Positions 13,581-22,866 of a DNA stretch of 26,295 nucleotides are shown here, piece after piece (within the stretch, counting starts at the first letter, position 1; each line of letters opens with the position of its first letter). The notes below the pieces were generated by a model that was not told where the DNA came from, ran no database searches, and saw only the letters and a program-made list of their open reading frames with translations. Both the position numbers and the translations under genes were made by a program. The stretch is from an uncultured Porphyromonadaceae bacterium (GTDB taxonomy: Bacteria; Bacteroidota; Bacteroidia; Bacteroidales; Muribaculaceae): positions 1-26,295 of the forward strand of contig URMA01000038.1 in assembly GCA_900548875.1 (NCBI GenBank). Direction: 5' to 3'.

Positions 13581-15413
13581 ATGGCAAGTGTAATAACAAA
13601 TATATCGATTAAGAATATTAAAGGATATGGTGATCCTGCTACAAGTATTACTCTCGAATTGAAAACAAATAGGGTCAATATTATTTATGCTCCCAATGGG
13701 ACAGGAAAGTCCTCTATTGTGGCAGCCTTCAGGTCTCTTAATAGAAATACATTATCTCCATTGAAAGATGATATGTACCATAAAGACGAGACTCTTTTGC
13801 CCGAATTGTCAATCATGATGGATGGTCGGACATATTCTGCAGATAAGGTATCAAACACCATTAATCCTGTTTTGGAGCCATATGTCATAAATAGTGGAAC
13901 AATAGTTAACACAGTTAGACAAAATATTGGAGGAAAGTATACAAAAGTTAGTGGTTATTTAGATATTGAAAATATCGTTGTAATAAATAATATACCTCCA
14001 ATTGTAAGACCCCATTATCGTATTACGGAAATAAGAACAGAATTTGGGAAGAATGGTAAAATATTGACAAGAAGAGATGATTTATTTGCCAATAATACAG
14101 CTTTTTGGAAGGCTTGTGAAGAAATAGGACCCAAATTAGATTTTTTCAGGAGTGCTCAATTTCGGCGACAGCTTGTGGATAACATTAAAGTAGCAATACA
14201 AACTTTAGAGGGTACTACTGATTATATTAAAAATAACGTGCAAGATAATTGGTTTGAGGCTCTTGAGCGTAATCGAGTATTTGACGAAATTATGCAAGGG
14301 CTTAATTTCTTTACTACGGGAATGAACAAACTAGATCGCTTTGATTTGTTTTATCAAGTTTTATATTTCTGGAGCCAAACAAAACATGAAATAAAAAATG
14401 CAAACAAGAGAACTGCATATGAGGAACAAAGAGCCAGATTTGATGCTAATCTGGCTTTGTTGGATACTACCTGGAAGAATATTCGAAGTGTAGAAGAAGA
14501 CAATGCTCTTGTTGTTCAGTTTCCTCATGCAGATGAAATATCGAATGGTCAGCGGGATATCTTGACTCTTGTTGTGGAGTTGTTAAAATTTAAATCGTTG
14601 ATCCAATCCGATAAGAAATACATTCTACTTATTGATGAAGTGTTTGACTATCTTGATGACGCAAATACCATTACGGCTCAATATTTTCTTTCGGAGTTTC
14701 TTCAACGAGATAGAGAGAATTTGTTCTTGTGCATGTTCACGCACCTCAATCCTTTCACTTTTAGAAATTATATCTTTTCAGAGAAAAAGATTAATTATGT
14801 TTATCTTCAGCAGACTCAGCCAGTTGCAACAAAAGCAATGATGGCTTTTATCGCATTTCGTGAAGGTCTCGATAGGAAAGATGCAGAACAAGCGAGATTA
14901 TATAATAGTTTATCTCATGATTTATTTCATTATAATCCGGTAGTAGCAGATTATAGTAGTCAAATTATGCCATATAAAAAGACTGCAGATTTAAATCAGA
15001 ACTTTGGGAAAACAAGTGTATTACACCAAATATTGATAGACGAAGTGAACAAATATTTGAGAGGAGATCAGGTGTATGATCCATATGCAGTGGCTATGGC
15101 ATTGAGGCTGCGTGTGGAGAAGATAATTTATAATCAGTTAAAGGATCAGCCTCAAAAGAATGCATTTATAAGTGAAAAGACAACTAAAAATAAATTTAAA
15201 TTCGCAGAAGATAATGCAATAATAATACCAGATATATTATATTTGGTTAATGCTATTCATAATGAAGCAGATCATCTGAAATATGATGCAACGACTCATG
15301 TATATTTCGAAAAATCGATGGTATACAAATTGCAGAACAACATTATTAAAGGAATAATAAAACAGATCTTTGAGTGGGAAAATAAAATATTGACAACACA
15401 AGTCATTGATTAA
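13581..15413 (+). CDS. ABC/SMC-like ATPase, partner of the KAP NTPase
   Basis: This 610-aa protein has Walker A 'YAPNGTGKSS' at ~36-45, the ABC signature-like 'ISNGQRDIL' at ~320-328, Walker B 'YILLIDEVFDYLDD' at ~347-360 and an H-loop 'FTHLNP' at ~386-391. There is no zinc hook and no long coiled coil, so it is a compact OLD/RloC-like ATPase rather than an SMC. The C-terminal ~200 residues lack a TOPRIM motif. They contain 'LRLRVEKIIYNQL' and 'NAIHNEADHL', a helical pattern that could be HEPN-like, though this is weak. Coupling with the KAP gene in orientation, spacing and AT-rich composition suggests a two-protein defence complex: a sensor NTPase plus an ATPase effector. Confidence 0.75.
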   Translation: MASVITNISIKNIKGYGDPATSITLELKTNRVNIIYAPNGTGKSSIVAAFRSLNRNTLSPLKDDMYHKDETLLPELSIMMDGRTYSADKVSNTINPVLEPYVINSGTIVNTVRQNIGGKYTKVSGYLDIENIVVINNIPPIVRPHYRITEIRTEFGKNGKILTRRDDLFANNTAFWKACEEIGPKLDFFRSAQFRRQLVDNIKVAIQTLEGTTDYIKNNVQDNWFEALERNRVFDEIMQGLNFFTTGMNKLDRFDLFYQVLYFWSQTKHEIKNANKRTAYEEQRARFDANLALLDTTWKNIRSVEEDNALVVQFPHADEISNGQRDILTLVVELLKFKSLIQSDKKYILLIDEVFDYLDDANTITAQYFLSEFLQRDRENLFLCMFTHLNPFTFRNYIFSEKKINYVYLQQTQPVATKAMMAFIAFREGLDRKDAEQARLYNSLSHDLFHYNPVVADYSSQIMPYKKTADLNQNFGKTSVLHQILIDEVNKYLRGDQVYDPYAVAMALRLRVEKIIYNQLKDQPQKNAFISEKTTKNKFKFAEDNAIIIPDILYLVNAIHNEADHLKYDATTHVYFEKSMVYKLQNNIIKGIIKQIFEWENKILTTQVID

Positions 15414-15620
15414 CTATTGACTCTATTGACTTGCGGTAATATTTCACGTGGGACAGTTTGGTGGATACATACTTTGATGCGGTATTAGATCTGTTAGGTA
15501 AGTTTGTATCATCGCCTATTATATCTTTAGGGATTCTATTTTGTGCCTATTGAGTACTACGAATGATTTTATGTATATTACAAGTTTACTTGTAGCATTG
15601 AAGAGACCTATATGTTCAAA
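15414..15620. other. Intergenic region between converging modules
   Basis: This 207-base AT-rich gap separates the + strand ATPase gene from the leftward operon. The hairpin TACAAG-TTTA-CTTGTA (15579-15594) is the only clear structure and has no U tract. No gene is seen. Confidence 0.5.
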
Positions 15621-16284
15621 CTAATATCCCAAACGATCTGTTCCTAAATATTTATTGAATATATAATCAATAAGAAAGATGTCCTTTTCGAACTCATGCC
15701 GTAACATTTGCCTCCTTTGCTCTTCAGATATGCCTTCTATTTTTGTCCATCCGCGAGGAAATCCTAATTCATATTCTATATCTTCCAACGTTTTCTTTTT
15801 TGAAGCAATGATATAGTCAAAGTGAAGAACCGGATCAATAATATATCCGAACTTTTGAAAGCACTCTCTGGTTATTTGCAAAAGAGTGATCATGTATTGG
15901 CGGCAGACTTTGACAATCTCCTCCTTGGGTATTTTAAGTTGCTTTTTTTCCTGGAATTGTATCGAAAAACAAAGCTTGTTGAGATGATGAAAAAAATAAT
16001 GGAGAATAAATTGCGTACCCACCTTCATGTATTGTATAATTTCGTGCCTCCAATAGATATGATGCTATTGGATCTTCTTTAAGTTTCTGTTGCTGTAGGT
16101 TATACCATTCATCAAAATCATGGATTCCTTTCATTGCTACTTGTAAGGCAAAAGTAATACTTCGAGCAGCACTTAAATATGCGCTCAAAAAGTAAACAAT
16201 ATCGGGGCCTTTGGTTTTTTCAAGGTAGCCCAAGAAAAAATCGCTTTCTTTTATTTTATTTTCTACAATTTGAAATGATTTCAT
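15621..16284 (-). pseudogene. HEPN-like protein with Rx4H motif, disrupted by a frameshift in an A7 tract
   Basis: Two overlapping frames (16284-15934 and 16028-15621) read as one protein of about 220 aa if one base is removed from the run of seven A on the coding strand (15943-15949). 'IPGKK' then continues directly into 'QLKIPKEEIVKVCRQYM'. The N-terminal part has 'FLSAYLSAARSITFALQ' and 'EARNYTIHEGG', where Arg and His are separated by four residues, matching the HEPN RNase pattern. As sequenced, the product is 116 aa. The start overlaps the vsr stop by four bases, so it is translationally coupled to the restriction operon, but it is clearly more AT-rich than the genes before it. It may be an RNase toxin or effector. 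The break may be a mutation, phase variation or a sequencing error. Confidence 0.6.
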
Positions 16285-16703
16285 GAATTGTTTAGTATTT
16301 TATTGCATAAGCCATTAACCAAATTGACGAAATTCTTGCTATGTCGAATAGAGCATTCCCAGACGACAATTACCTTCCAACCAGATTCTTCAAGTTCGCG
16401 TTTTACGACTGCATCCCGTTCCCGGTTGCCTGATATCTTGTTAACCCAGAATTCCGTATTGCTCTTGGGGGTGTATGCATATTTGCAGCCGGGATGTCCG
16501 TGCCAGAAACATCCATGAACGAAAATGACCGTCTTGTATCGAGGCAGAACGATATCCGGTTTCCCGGGAAGAGTCCCGACATTGACACGATAGCGAAAGC
16601 CGCGGGCGAAAAGGGCCTTGCGAAGCGTAACTTCCGGCTTCGTACCCTTGTTCCTGATTCGGGACATGACCTCCGATCTTTTTTCGCTGCTCCAGATATC
16701 CAT
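16281..16703 (-). CDS. vsr: Very short patch repair (Vsr) endonuclease
   Basis: This 140-aa protein starts at the ATG at 16703 (MDIWSSEKRSEVM), with a TTG at 16715 as a less likely start overlapping the AIPR stop. The hallmark motifs are 'MSRIRNKGTKPE', 'LPGKPDIVLPRYK' with the catalytic Asp at ~50, and 'VIFVHGCFWHGHPGC', which holds the metal and zinc ligands. Vsr nicks 5' of the T in T:G mismatches that arise when 5-methylcytosine deaminates, starting repair. Its presence implies that the methyltransferase in this operon makes 5-methylcytosine. In other operons Vsr-fold nucleases act in restriction, so a cutting role cannot be excluded. Confidence 0.93.
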   Translation of the reverse strand: MDIWSSEKRSEVMSRIRNKGTKPEVTLRKALFARGFRYRVNVGTLPGKPDIVLPRYKTVIFVHGCFWHGHPGCKYAYTPKSNTEFWVNKISGNRERDAVVKRELEESGWKVIVVWECSIRHSKNFVNLVNGLCNKILNNS

Positions 16704-16711
16704 GGCTCTCG

Positions 16712-19072
16712 TCAATTGGGGAATCCAGCCTTCTTAAGCTTTTGCAGGTTGAAGTAGAAGGCATATTTCATTCTGTCTGTCAGTGGCTTAATCCCATCGG
16801 CGACATCCTTCATGGCTTTCCATTTCCAGTCTTCAAGAATTCGTCGACGTTTGTCCCATTCCACCATGGCCTGTATCAGTTCCAAGGTAATCTCGTCTTG
16901 ACCGTTTACCGGAGACATGGTATCGGAAGTCTCGGCTGCTTTTGCACGATCCTGCTCGGCCAGACTGTCGGCTTCCTCAAGAAGTTCCGGATTGTGTTGC
17001 CAGACATTCTCGTAAATCAGATACCCTCTGGAGATATCGCTGTCGTTCAGCTTTCGGTTGTTCCTGATTTTGTATGCGATATCGCTGGCCAGAGAGGTCA
17101 GGGTCGGCTGCAACATTCCCGTGTCACGCCCCCATGTCTCTATCTTTTTCCAAAGAGAGAACGGGATTGCCCGTATGATACCCTCCTTGTGCCGTCTGTC
17201 CGATTCTTCGTCGCCAACATCGCTTTTGTGGTTGCGTTTGGGAGGATTCTTCTCATCAATGAAATCCTGACGAATCTCATCGAGACTGTAAACCCATTCA
17301 TTTGAGCGGACTTTTAACCAGCACTCTTCCTTTTTGGCCCATTCGATATAGTGCGAGACGGGAGATTCTTTGAGAATAAATTCGTTGACCTGCTTCATCA
17401 GATCGTATATGAAATCCGACAAGGCTGACGATATCGACTGGTTTTTCCAAATTTGATACAAATCCAGTCGTCCCTCGGTAATGATATTCAGAAGAGACAA
17501 TGTATACGGAACAACAACCTGTTTCAATTCACCGATATGATCTCCCGTGAGTTTGGTTCCGTATCGTTTGTCGGCAGCCTTGAAGAGAATGGCTTTGGCG
17601 ATCATGTCTTCAAACCATGCAACGTCGATATGTTTGACGTCCGGGAGATTGTAGTTTATGAAACGTGCATAGTTCTTTTCATTTCCTCGTACTACGATGT
17701 GAGGTCCGATAGCCAGATTTCTGCCATTGTATGTTTCCTGCCATGCATTAACATATTTGGCAAGTTCTACTTTCGTAACGACCTGCTTCTTCGGGTATTT
17801 CAAATCAAAGGCCTTCTGCCGTGATTTCGTGAATCCTTCCTTGGCCCGCAGGGTCTTGTATTGTCCACGAGCACGTTCAAAGAACCATGCCGTCTGCAGA
17901 TTGTTGGTCGGAGTCGCGGGTGCAAATATGTATCTTGAGATGCGCTCGATTTCCACAAGGGCCGGATTATTGGCCGAGAAGTCGGCATCATTGACCTTGT
18001 TCTGGGTATTGGCATAGCGTGATATGCGTGAAACTATTTCTGCATATTGATCCTTGTCCTTGATGACGGACAGCTTTACCTGAACAAGAATATCTGAAAT
18101 GTCGGCCTTGTCCTTCTTGGCCGTATTGTAGATGGAGGCCGTAGTCTGACCGCCATTTACAATCTGGAGGTTGCTGATATGTCTGATGAAATGCCTTGTC
18201 TCATCCAGTTCGATGTGATCGGCTGTTGCCGCGATACCGTTGTTGTAGGCCAGGAACATGTGAGGTTCACTCTTGATGGTTTCCCTTATGCCCTTGTTGA
18301 TCTTTCCCGTGAACTGAAGAAACGAACGCACGTTCTGTTCCAGCAGACGGGATCCGTAGCATTCATAAAGTTTGGCCAGACATTCTCCGGATATAATGGC
18401 AACGTATGCTTCGTAATCGGGATTGCTCAAATTGGCGGCAAGACATGGAATTTCATATTTGTGTCCGTCAAGATTCTCAAAATCCAGTTCTATGGGAACT
18501 CCGGCCTGTTCGGAAATCTTGTAAAGATACTCCACGTCTATAACCTTATAGTAGATGTTGTATCCGCAGATGACTTGGCTGGCTGGCAGTTCTCCCTTGT
18601 ATGTGCCGTTTGTCAGGATGAAGGCATTTACGCGAATCAGATTTTCGCGCAGTTCGGCATAATTGGCCAGCGTATTGGCGAATTCAAAGATTTCGGATGA
18701 TTCTGCAATCTCATTGACATAATCGTTGTATACAGCCCGGCGGAAAAAGTTCGTAATCATCTTTGAAGCCGTATCAACCTCGCCCTTGGAAATCGTACGG
18801 ATATCCGTGGTGTTGGCATAAAGGGTGATGAACAGATCCACGGTTTCGTAGTTGTCCGAAATCGCATATCCGTTTATCTTGTGTTGGCCCTTTTTCTTCA
18901 AATCGCGTTCGTCGTAGGCAACCGATACGTTCTCCGTTTCGGCTGCATCGGACAGCATGTCCAGACAGATTCGGGTAAATATCTGTTCCTGGGTATTGCC
19001 ATCTTCATCACCCGACTGCATGGCGACAACGTCCTGCATAAGGGACTGGTAGAATTTTTCAATCTCTTTCAT
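16712..19072 (-). CDS. AIPR-domain protein
   Basis: The 786-aa product starts at the ATG at 19072 (MKEIEKFYQSL). The AIPR (abortive infection phage resistance) core spans ~240-560: 'NVRSFLQFTGKINKGIRETI' at ~247-266, 'FLAYNNGIAATADHI' at ~273-287, 'IVNGGQTTASI' at ~304-314 and 'RYANTQNKVNDADF' at ~352-365. The N-terminal ~240 residues include a predicted nuclease-like region that I cannot assign. The C-terminal part is charged. The family was named for a lactococcal abortive infection gene; the biochemical activity is not established to my knowledge. The gene overlaps the PD-(D/E)XK gene by 14 bases. Confidence 0.85.
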   Translation of the reverse strand: MKEIEKFYQSLMQDVVAMQSGDEDGNTQEQIFTRICLDMLSDAAETENVSVAYDERDLKKKGQHKINGYAISDNYETVDLFITLYANTTDIRTISKGEVDTASKMITNFFRRAVYNDYVNEIAESSEIFEFANTLANYAELRENLIRVNAFILTNGTYKGELPASQVICGYNIYYKVIDVEYLYKISEQAGVPIELDFENLDGHKYEIPCLAANLSNPDYEAYVAIISGECLAKLYECYGSRLLEQNVRSFLQFTGKINKGIRETIKSEPHMFLAYNNGIAATADHIELDETRHFIRHISNLQIVNGGQTTASIYNTAKKDKADISDILVQVKLSVIKDKDQYAEIVSRISRYANTQNKVNDADFSANNPALVEIERISRYIFAPATPTNNLQTAWFFERARGQYKTLRAKEGFTKSRQKAFDLKYPKKQVVTKVELAKYVNAWQETYNGRNLAIGPHIVVRGNEKNYARFINYNLPDVKHIDVAWFEDMIAKAILFKAADKRYGTKLTGDHIGELKQVVVPYTLSLLNIITEGRLDLYQIWKNQSISSALSDFIYDLMKQVNEFILKESPVSHYIEWAKKEECWLKVRSNEWVYSLDEIRQDFIDEKNPPKRNHKSDVGDEESDRRHKEGIIRAIPFSLWKKIETWGRDTGMLQPTLTSLASDIAYKIRNNRKLNDSDISRGYLIYENVWQHNPELLEEADSLAEQDRAKAAETSDTMSPVNGQDEITLELIQAMVEWDKRRRILEDWKWKAMKDVADGIKPLTDRMKYAFYFNLQKLKKAGFPN

Positions 19073-20075
19073 GATCAACTGTCGATTTGAAGAGTTCCGT
19101 GTCAGTTACTGCGTATTCTTCGCAGGCCGACGTGTTGATGGTGTATGTGACGTTGTTGACTCCATTGCGCAGATCCCGTTCCATGATACGGGGAAAATTC
19201 CCCGATATGCGATAGGCCTGCTCCCTGCGAATCTTGTAGCAGCGATCCTGATACATGGGCGCGTGTTCATCGAAATATCCCGCATGAGTCAGGCCGGTAT
19301 TGAACCGGTGCAACGCAATCGTGTCAGTCGCCAGTGCTTTTCGCAGGTCTTCGATTGCCCGGTTCAGGGTCTGACCGTTTTTCCGGGATACTTCTATGGA
19401 AAGATGATACAGGAAAAGCCGGTCAAGCAACGCATCATCCAGTTGGCGTTCCCCGTTTATCGTAAGTCGATCCGAACCGTTGGTCGCGGTTGTCTTTACC
19501 TCGATGGCCCAGTCTTCACCCTGAAAGTCTCTCATGGCCTTGTCGCAGCCAACCCAATATCCGACCGTTTCCGTCATGTCGGAGGAATTTCGACGTATCA
19601 TGCGAGACAACAGATGAAGCTCGCCATACAAACCTTGTTGTTCGGCCGGAGAAAGCCCGGCCGCAAGTCCTCGATCGAAAAGAGTTCTCCACTTTTCAAG
19701 CTGATTCAGGATAATGCGAAGTGCGGACTTTTCGGAAGATTCACGGGTTATGGCACTTGTCAAATCCGAGCATAAGGTAGCGAACACGCCGAGACAGTCC
19801 GTGTGATGCAGCTGTATCAGCAACAGATTTCTGTGCTCGAAACTCGTGTCCGGCATTTGCAGGATTCCAAGTTCCTTCAGGCTTTTGAACTGGTCAACCG
19901 GAATGGTCAGGCTACTGTCATATGAGAAAGCGATACCGTACAGGTTGTCTGGATATCGGTATGCTCCGTATACGTACAAGGGAGACTCAACCGGAATTCT
20001 GCGTTTGGTGAGTCCGGCTTCCTCTGCCGAGGCCAGATTGTTCCATATGTCCGTTATCGAGTTACTGTTCATCAT
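19059..20075 (-). CDS. PD-(D/E)XK motif protein (DUF4420-like)
   Basis: This 338-aa protein starts at the ATG at 20075 (a second ATG follows at 20072). The catalytic core is visible: 'GLYGELHLL' at ~148-156 with Glu152, then 'MRDFQGEDWAIEVKTTA', where Asp183 and Glu192-x-Lys194 form the PD-(D/E)XK triad. This suggests a metal-dependent DNA nuclease and, by its place between a helicase and AIPR, the likely cutting subunit of the system. It overlaps the Z1 gene by 14 bases. A longer reading to 20120 lies wholly inside the Z1 gene and is not preferred. Confidence 0.85.
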   Translation of the reverse strand: MMNSNSITDIWNNLASAEEAGLTKRRIPVESPLYVYGAYRYPDNLYGIAFSYDSSLTIPVDQFKSLKELGILQMPDTSFEHRNLLLIQLHHTDCLGVFATLCSDLTSAITRESSEKSALRIILNQLEKWRTLFDRGLAAGLSPAEQQGLYGELHLLSRMIRRNSSDMTETVGYWVGCDKAMRDFQGEDWAIEVKTTATNGSDRLTINGERQLDDALLDRLFLYHLSIEVSRKNGQTLNRAIEDLRKALATDTIALHRFNTGLTHAGYFDEHAPMYQDRCYKIRREQAYRISGNFPRIMERDLRNGVNNVTYTINTSACEEYAVTDTELFKSTVDHERD

Positions 20076-22866
20076 AAGTGTTGTCGTTGGTGCTGTCGAA
20101 GTTCTCCTCGGTAATTGCAAAGTCGGCTACCTGGTTGGCTACATAGGAGATGGCCTTGTCTGTGTCGCTGTGCGGAAATGCGATGGCAAATCCGATGAAC
20201 GGCTCGTCGTCTTTCGTATAGGAGACAGCATCCTTTACTCCAGACATGTTGGAATATTCCGGATTCAGCGGATAAATCATGAGCAGGGGAGTCTGTTTGG
20301 AGCGGAACTCCTGTCTGACGAGCTGCGGTGAAGGATATTCGTGTTTCCACTCTTCTTTAGCCCGGGTCTTCCGGCCTCTGGTCTCATCAAGAGCTTTCGA
20401 CAGCATGTCGTCAGGAAGGTCAATGAATTCATCGGTCGGATTACCCACGATATGGTTCTTGCGGATATAGTATGTCCCGGCATTTTGTGCATCTTGTGCC
20501 TGCCGGCGTATGAAGCATCCTGCCTGTACGCCGTTCGAAAAGGTATGGACGCATGTGTTGCCATCTGCATTCTTGCTCATCAGTGCGATGTCCCAGGAAA
20601 CAAGTTCTCCCACATCGTTCAGTTCCCGGATATAGTCGCATATGAGATCGAGATTGACCTTGGTCAGGGACTCCGGCAGTTGGAACCGGGACAGGTAGTC
20701 GCAGACGGTATCGGAAGATATGCCGGTCCACAGATAATCGTTTTTGATTCTGTCTGGAGTTCCGAGTTCTGAAAGCAGACTGTCCGTTGCCGCCAGATTG
20801 TTCCGTTTGGAGGCCGGATCCCGGAGCAGCTGGTATGTCTCTACCAGACGACCGGCCCACGAGACCTGAATGTTCTTCGTGTGACGCATCTTGGATATGG
20901 ACGTTATCTGCAACTGCCCGGGATGAGTGCGAACCTTCAGGGCATAGTTCTCCGGCGTCCCGCCTGATTCGGCCAGATATCTGAACTCTTCCCGAAGTTC
21001 GTCGCTGGCAAGCGTTATGTGACGGTACCATTCGTTCAGCTCGTTGCTGGTGAAGAGCCGGCAAAGATCCACATAGCCGGGGCGATAGCCGAACCATCGT
21101 CCCATCTGCATCAGCGTGTCGTACATCTTCGACGCACGCAGAAAATAGCTCACGGACAGCCCCTCGAGCGTAAGTCCGCGAGACAGCTTGTCTCCGCCAA
21201 TGGCAATGACCGAAATGCCGTTCTTTTCGTTATCGTAATAGGTCAAACTGTCTCCGGAGGTCCCGTTGATGGACTTGACTTCTATCTTCTGTACGGCCCG
21301 ATAGAGCAGAGGCCTGATCTCATCCCATGTGTGGCTCCGTATTTTGTTGTCGATGCGGGAAAGAACCGGTGACTCGATGATTTCTCCGGTAATGGTACGG
21401 TATGAACGGTAATCGGGAGAGTCTTCCTCGAAAATCTGCCGGAGCTCTTCCAGCATGGTCGGATCGTTCGCCTCTATTTCGCTCTTGTAGTATTTGAACA
21501 GACGGTCAATAATCTCCTTGAGATGATTCTGCCATGCCTGAAAACGGGAGACGTGAATCAGCATGGAGTTGTGTTTGTTCTCCTGACCACGGGCAATTCG
21601 AATGGCACAGGTAACGATAAAACACTTGATGGCTGTTCTCAACGATTCCGGAATATCATCTATCGTCGGTTTCGGATCGTCTCTCTTGTGACCTGCGGGC
21701 ACAAAGGTGTCGCTGTCCGTAACCGGGAAAACAATGGGCAGAAGATCATCGTCCTCATCGGGATTAGCCGAAGTGCCGAAGACCTTTTCGGGACCGACGT
21801 AGTTGTCCGGAGCCGGAAGGTTGATGATGAAATCCTTGGGGAAAAGATCGTCCTTGTTGAGAGGAATAAAGATGTTGGCAAACGGGGTCGCCGTATAGCC
21901 GACATAAGCAGACCGATTGAACAGCTTGATGATCTTGCAGATATTTCCGTTTATGGCGGTCGGGTCGTCACCGGCCCGACTGGTATTTATGGAAGCATTG
22001 TCCGCTTCGTCATCGACAAGCAGCAGGGACTTGTTGGCTATGACATCGTGGGTGGACTGTGATTTCAACCAACTGTACAGCCGCTTGAGTACGGAAACGT
22101 TTTTTTTGATCACGAGAATGATCGGCTGTGGATTGTTGAAGTTGAAACCGGCCGTATTTGCCGCCTGCTTTGTGAAGTCGCCCCGTTCGGTGCTGGTCGT
22201 GTAGGAGTTTGCGATGGCTTTGTCAAAACCGGGAATCAGACCTACTCCGATACGTATGGTTTGGTTCATGTTGTAGGCTCTGGTATTTTGCGTGTCAAAT
22301 CCCAGAAAACCTTCGTCTATGCGGGTCTGTGTCTGACTTCTTAAATTGTTGTGTATGCCGGCCAGAATGATGATCAGGTTGAATCCGGCATCGGCGGCCT
22401 TGCAGATCAGCCCCGTATAGTTGGCTGTTTTGCCGGACTGTACCTGTCCGACGACAAGTCCTTTCTTGTTGATGATGACGTCGCTGTGCTGTGGATTGAA
22501 CAGCTTGTCCAGAATACGGTCGGTCAGATCATCCAATTGGAAGATAACCTCGGGGGCAAAATGCTTCTGTTCGGCCAGGTATTTCTTGTACCGGGTCCAG
22601 AACAGCCATTCCGAACGACATTCAGCCTTGAATTCCTTCAACCATGGAATGCGGGCATCACGTCCTTCCAGAATCTGGTAGGTATCCACCTTTACGTTAT
22701 AGATGGACAACAGGCTTTTCTTCAGCTCTATTTTGTTCAACCCGGCAAACATGGGCAGGCTTGTGACGGTGGAAATGGCTGTATCTATATCGCCGTCACT
22801 TACTCCGGGCTTGAATCCAATCATGACCTGGCACATGTTGATGGCCTTTTCGTTCAGTTCATTCAT
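20062..22866 (-). CDS. Z1-domain SF2-type ATPase/helicase
   Basis: This 934-aa protein has the SF2 motifs in order: motif I 'VVGQVQSGKTANYTG' at ~138-152, motif II 'LLLVDDEADNAS' at ~281-292, motif III 'YVGYTATPFANIF' at ~321-333, the Z1 'GGDKLSRGLTLEGL' at ~556-569, and an arginine-finger motif VI 'MQMGRWFGYRPGY' at ~585-597. Z1 proteins are known mainly from restriction-like operons with MORC ATPases and methylases. The expected role is ATP-dependent movement on, or remodelling of, DNA to feed the nuclease. Its start overlaps the MORC gene stop by four bases (22863-22866). Confidence 0.92.
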   Translation of the reverse strand: MNELNEKAINMCQVMIGFKPGVSDGDIDTAISTVTSLPMFAGLNKIELKKSLLSIYNVKVDTYQILEGRDARIPWLKEFKAECRSEWLFWTRYKKYLAEQKHFAPEVIFQLDDLTDRILDKLFNPQHSDVIINKKGLVVGQVQSGKTANYTGLICKAADAGFNLIIILAGIHNNLRSQTQTRIDEGFLGFDTQNTRAYNMNQTIRIGVGLIPGFDKAIANSYTTSTERGDFTKQAANTAGFNFNNPQPIILVIKKNVSVLKRLYSWLKSQSTHDVIANKSLLLVDDEADNASINTSRAGDDPTAINGNICKIIKLFNRSAYVGYTATPFANIFIPLNKDDLFPKDFIINLPAPDNYVGPEKVFGTSANPDEDDDLLPIVFPVTDSDTFVPAGHKRDDPKPTIDDIPESLRTAIKCFIVTCAIRIARGQENKHNSMLIHVSRFQAWQNHLKEIIDRLFKYYKSEIEANDPTMLEELRQIFEEDSPDYRSYRTITGEIIESPVLSRIDNKIRSHTWDEIRPLLYRAVQKIEVKSINGTSGDSLTYYDNEKNGISVIAIGGDKLSRGLTLEGLSVSYFLRASKMYDTLMQMGRWFGYRPGYVDLCRLFTSNELNEWYRHITLASDELREEFRYLAESGGTPENYALKVRTHPGQLQITSISKMRHTKNIQVSWAGRLVETYQLLRDPASKRNNLAATDSLLSELGTPDRIKNDYLWTGISSDTVCDYLSRFQLPESLTKVNLDLICDYIRELNDVGELVSWDIALMSKNADGNTCVHTFSNGVQAGCFIRRQAQDAQNAGTYYIRKNHIVGNPTDEFIDLPDDMLSKALDETRGRKTRAKEEWKHEYPSPQLVRQEFRSKQTPLLMIYPLNPEYSNMSGVKDAVSYTKDDEPFIGFAIAFPHSDTDKAISYVANQVADFAITEENFDSTNDNTYDEQ

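Noticed and set aside
15943..15949. Programmed -1 ribosomal frameshift
   Set aside because: The joined protein needs a +1 shift (or loss of one A); a -1 shift leads to a different frame that does not continue the protein.
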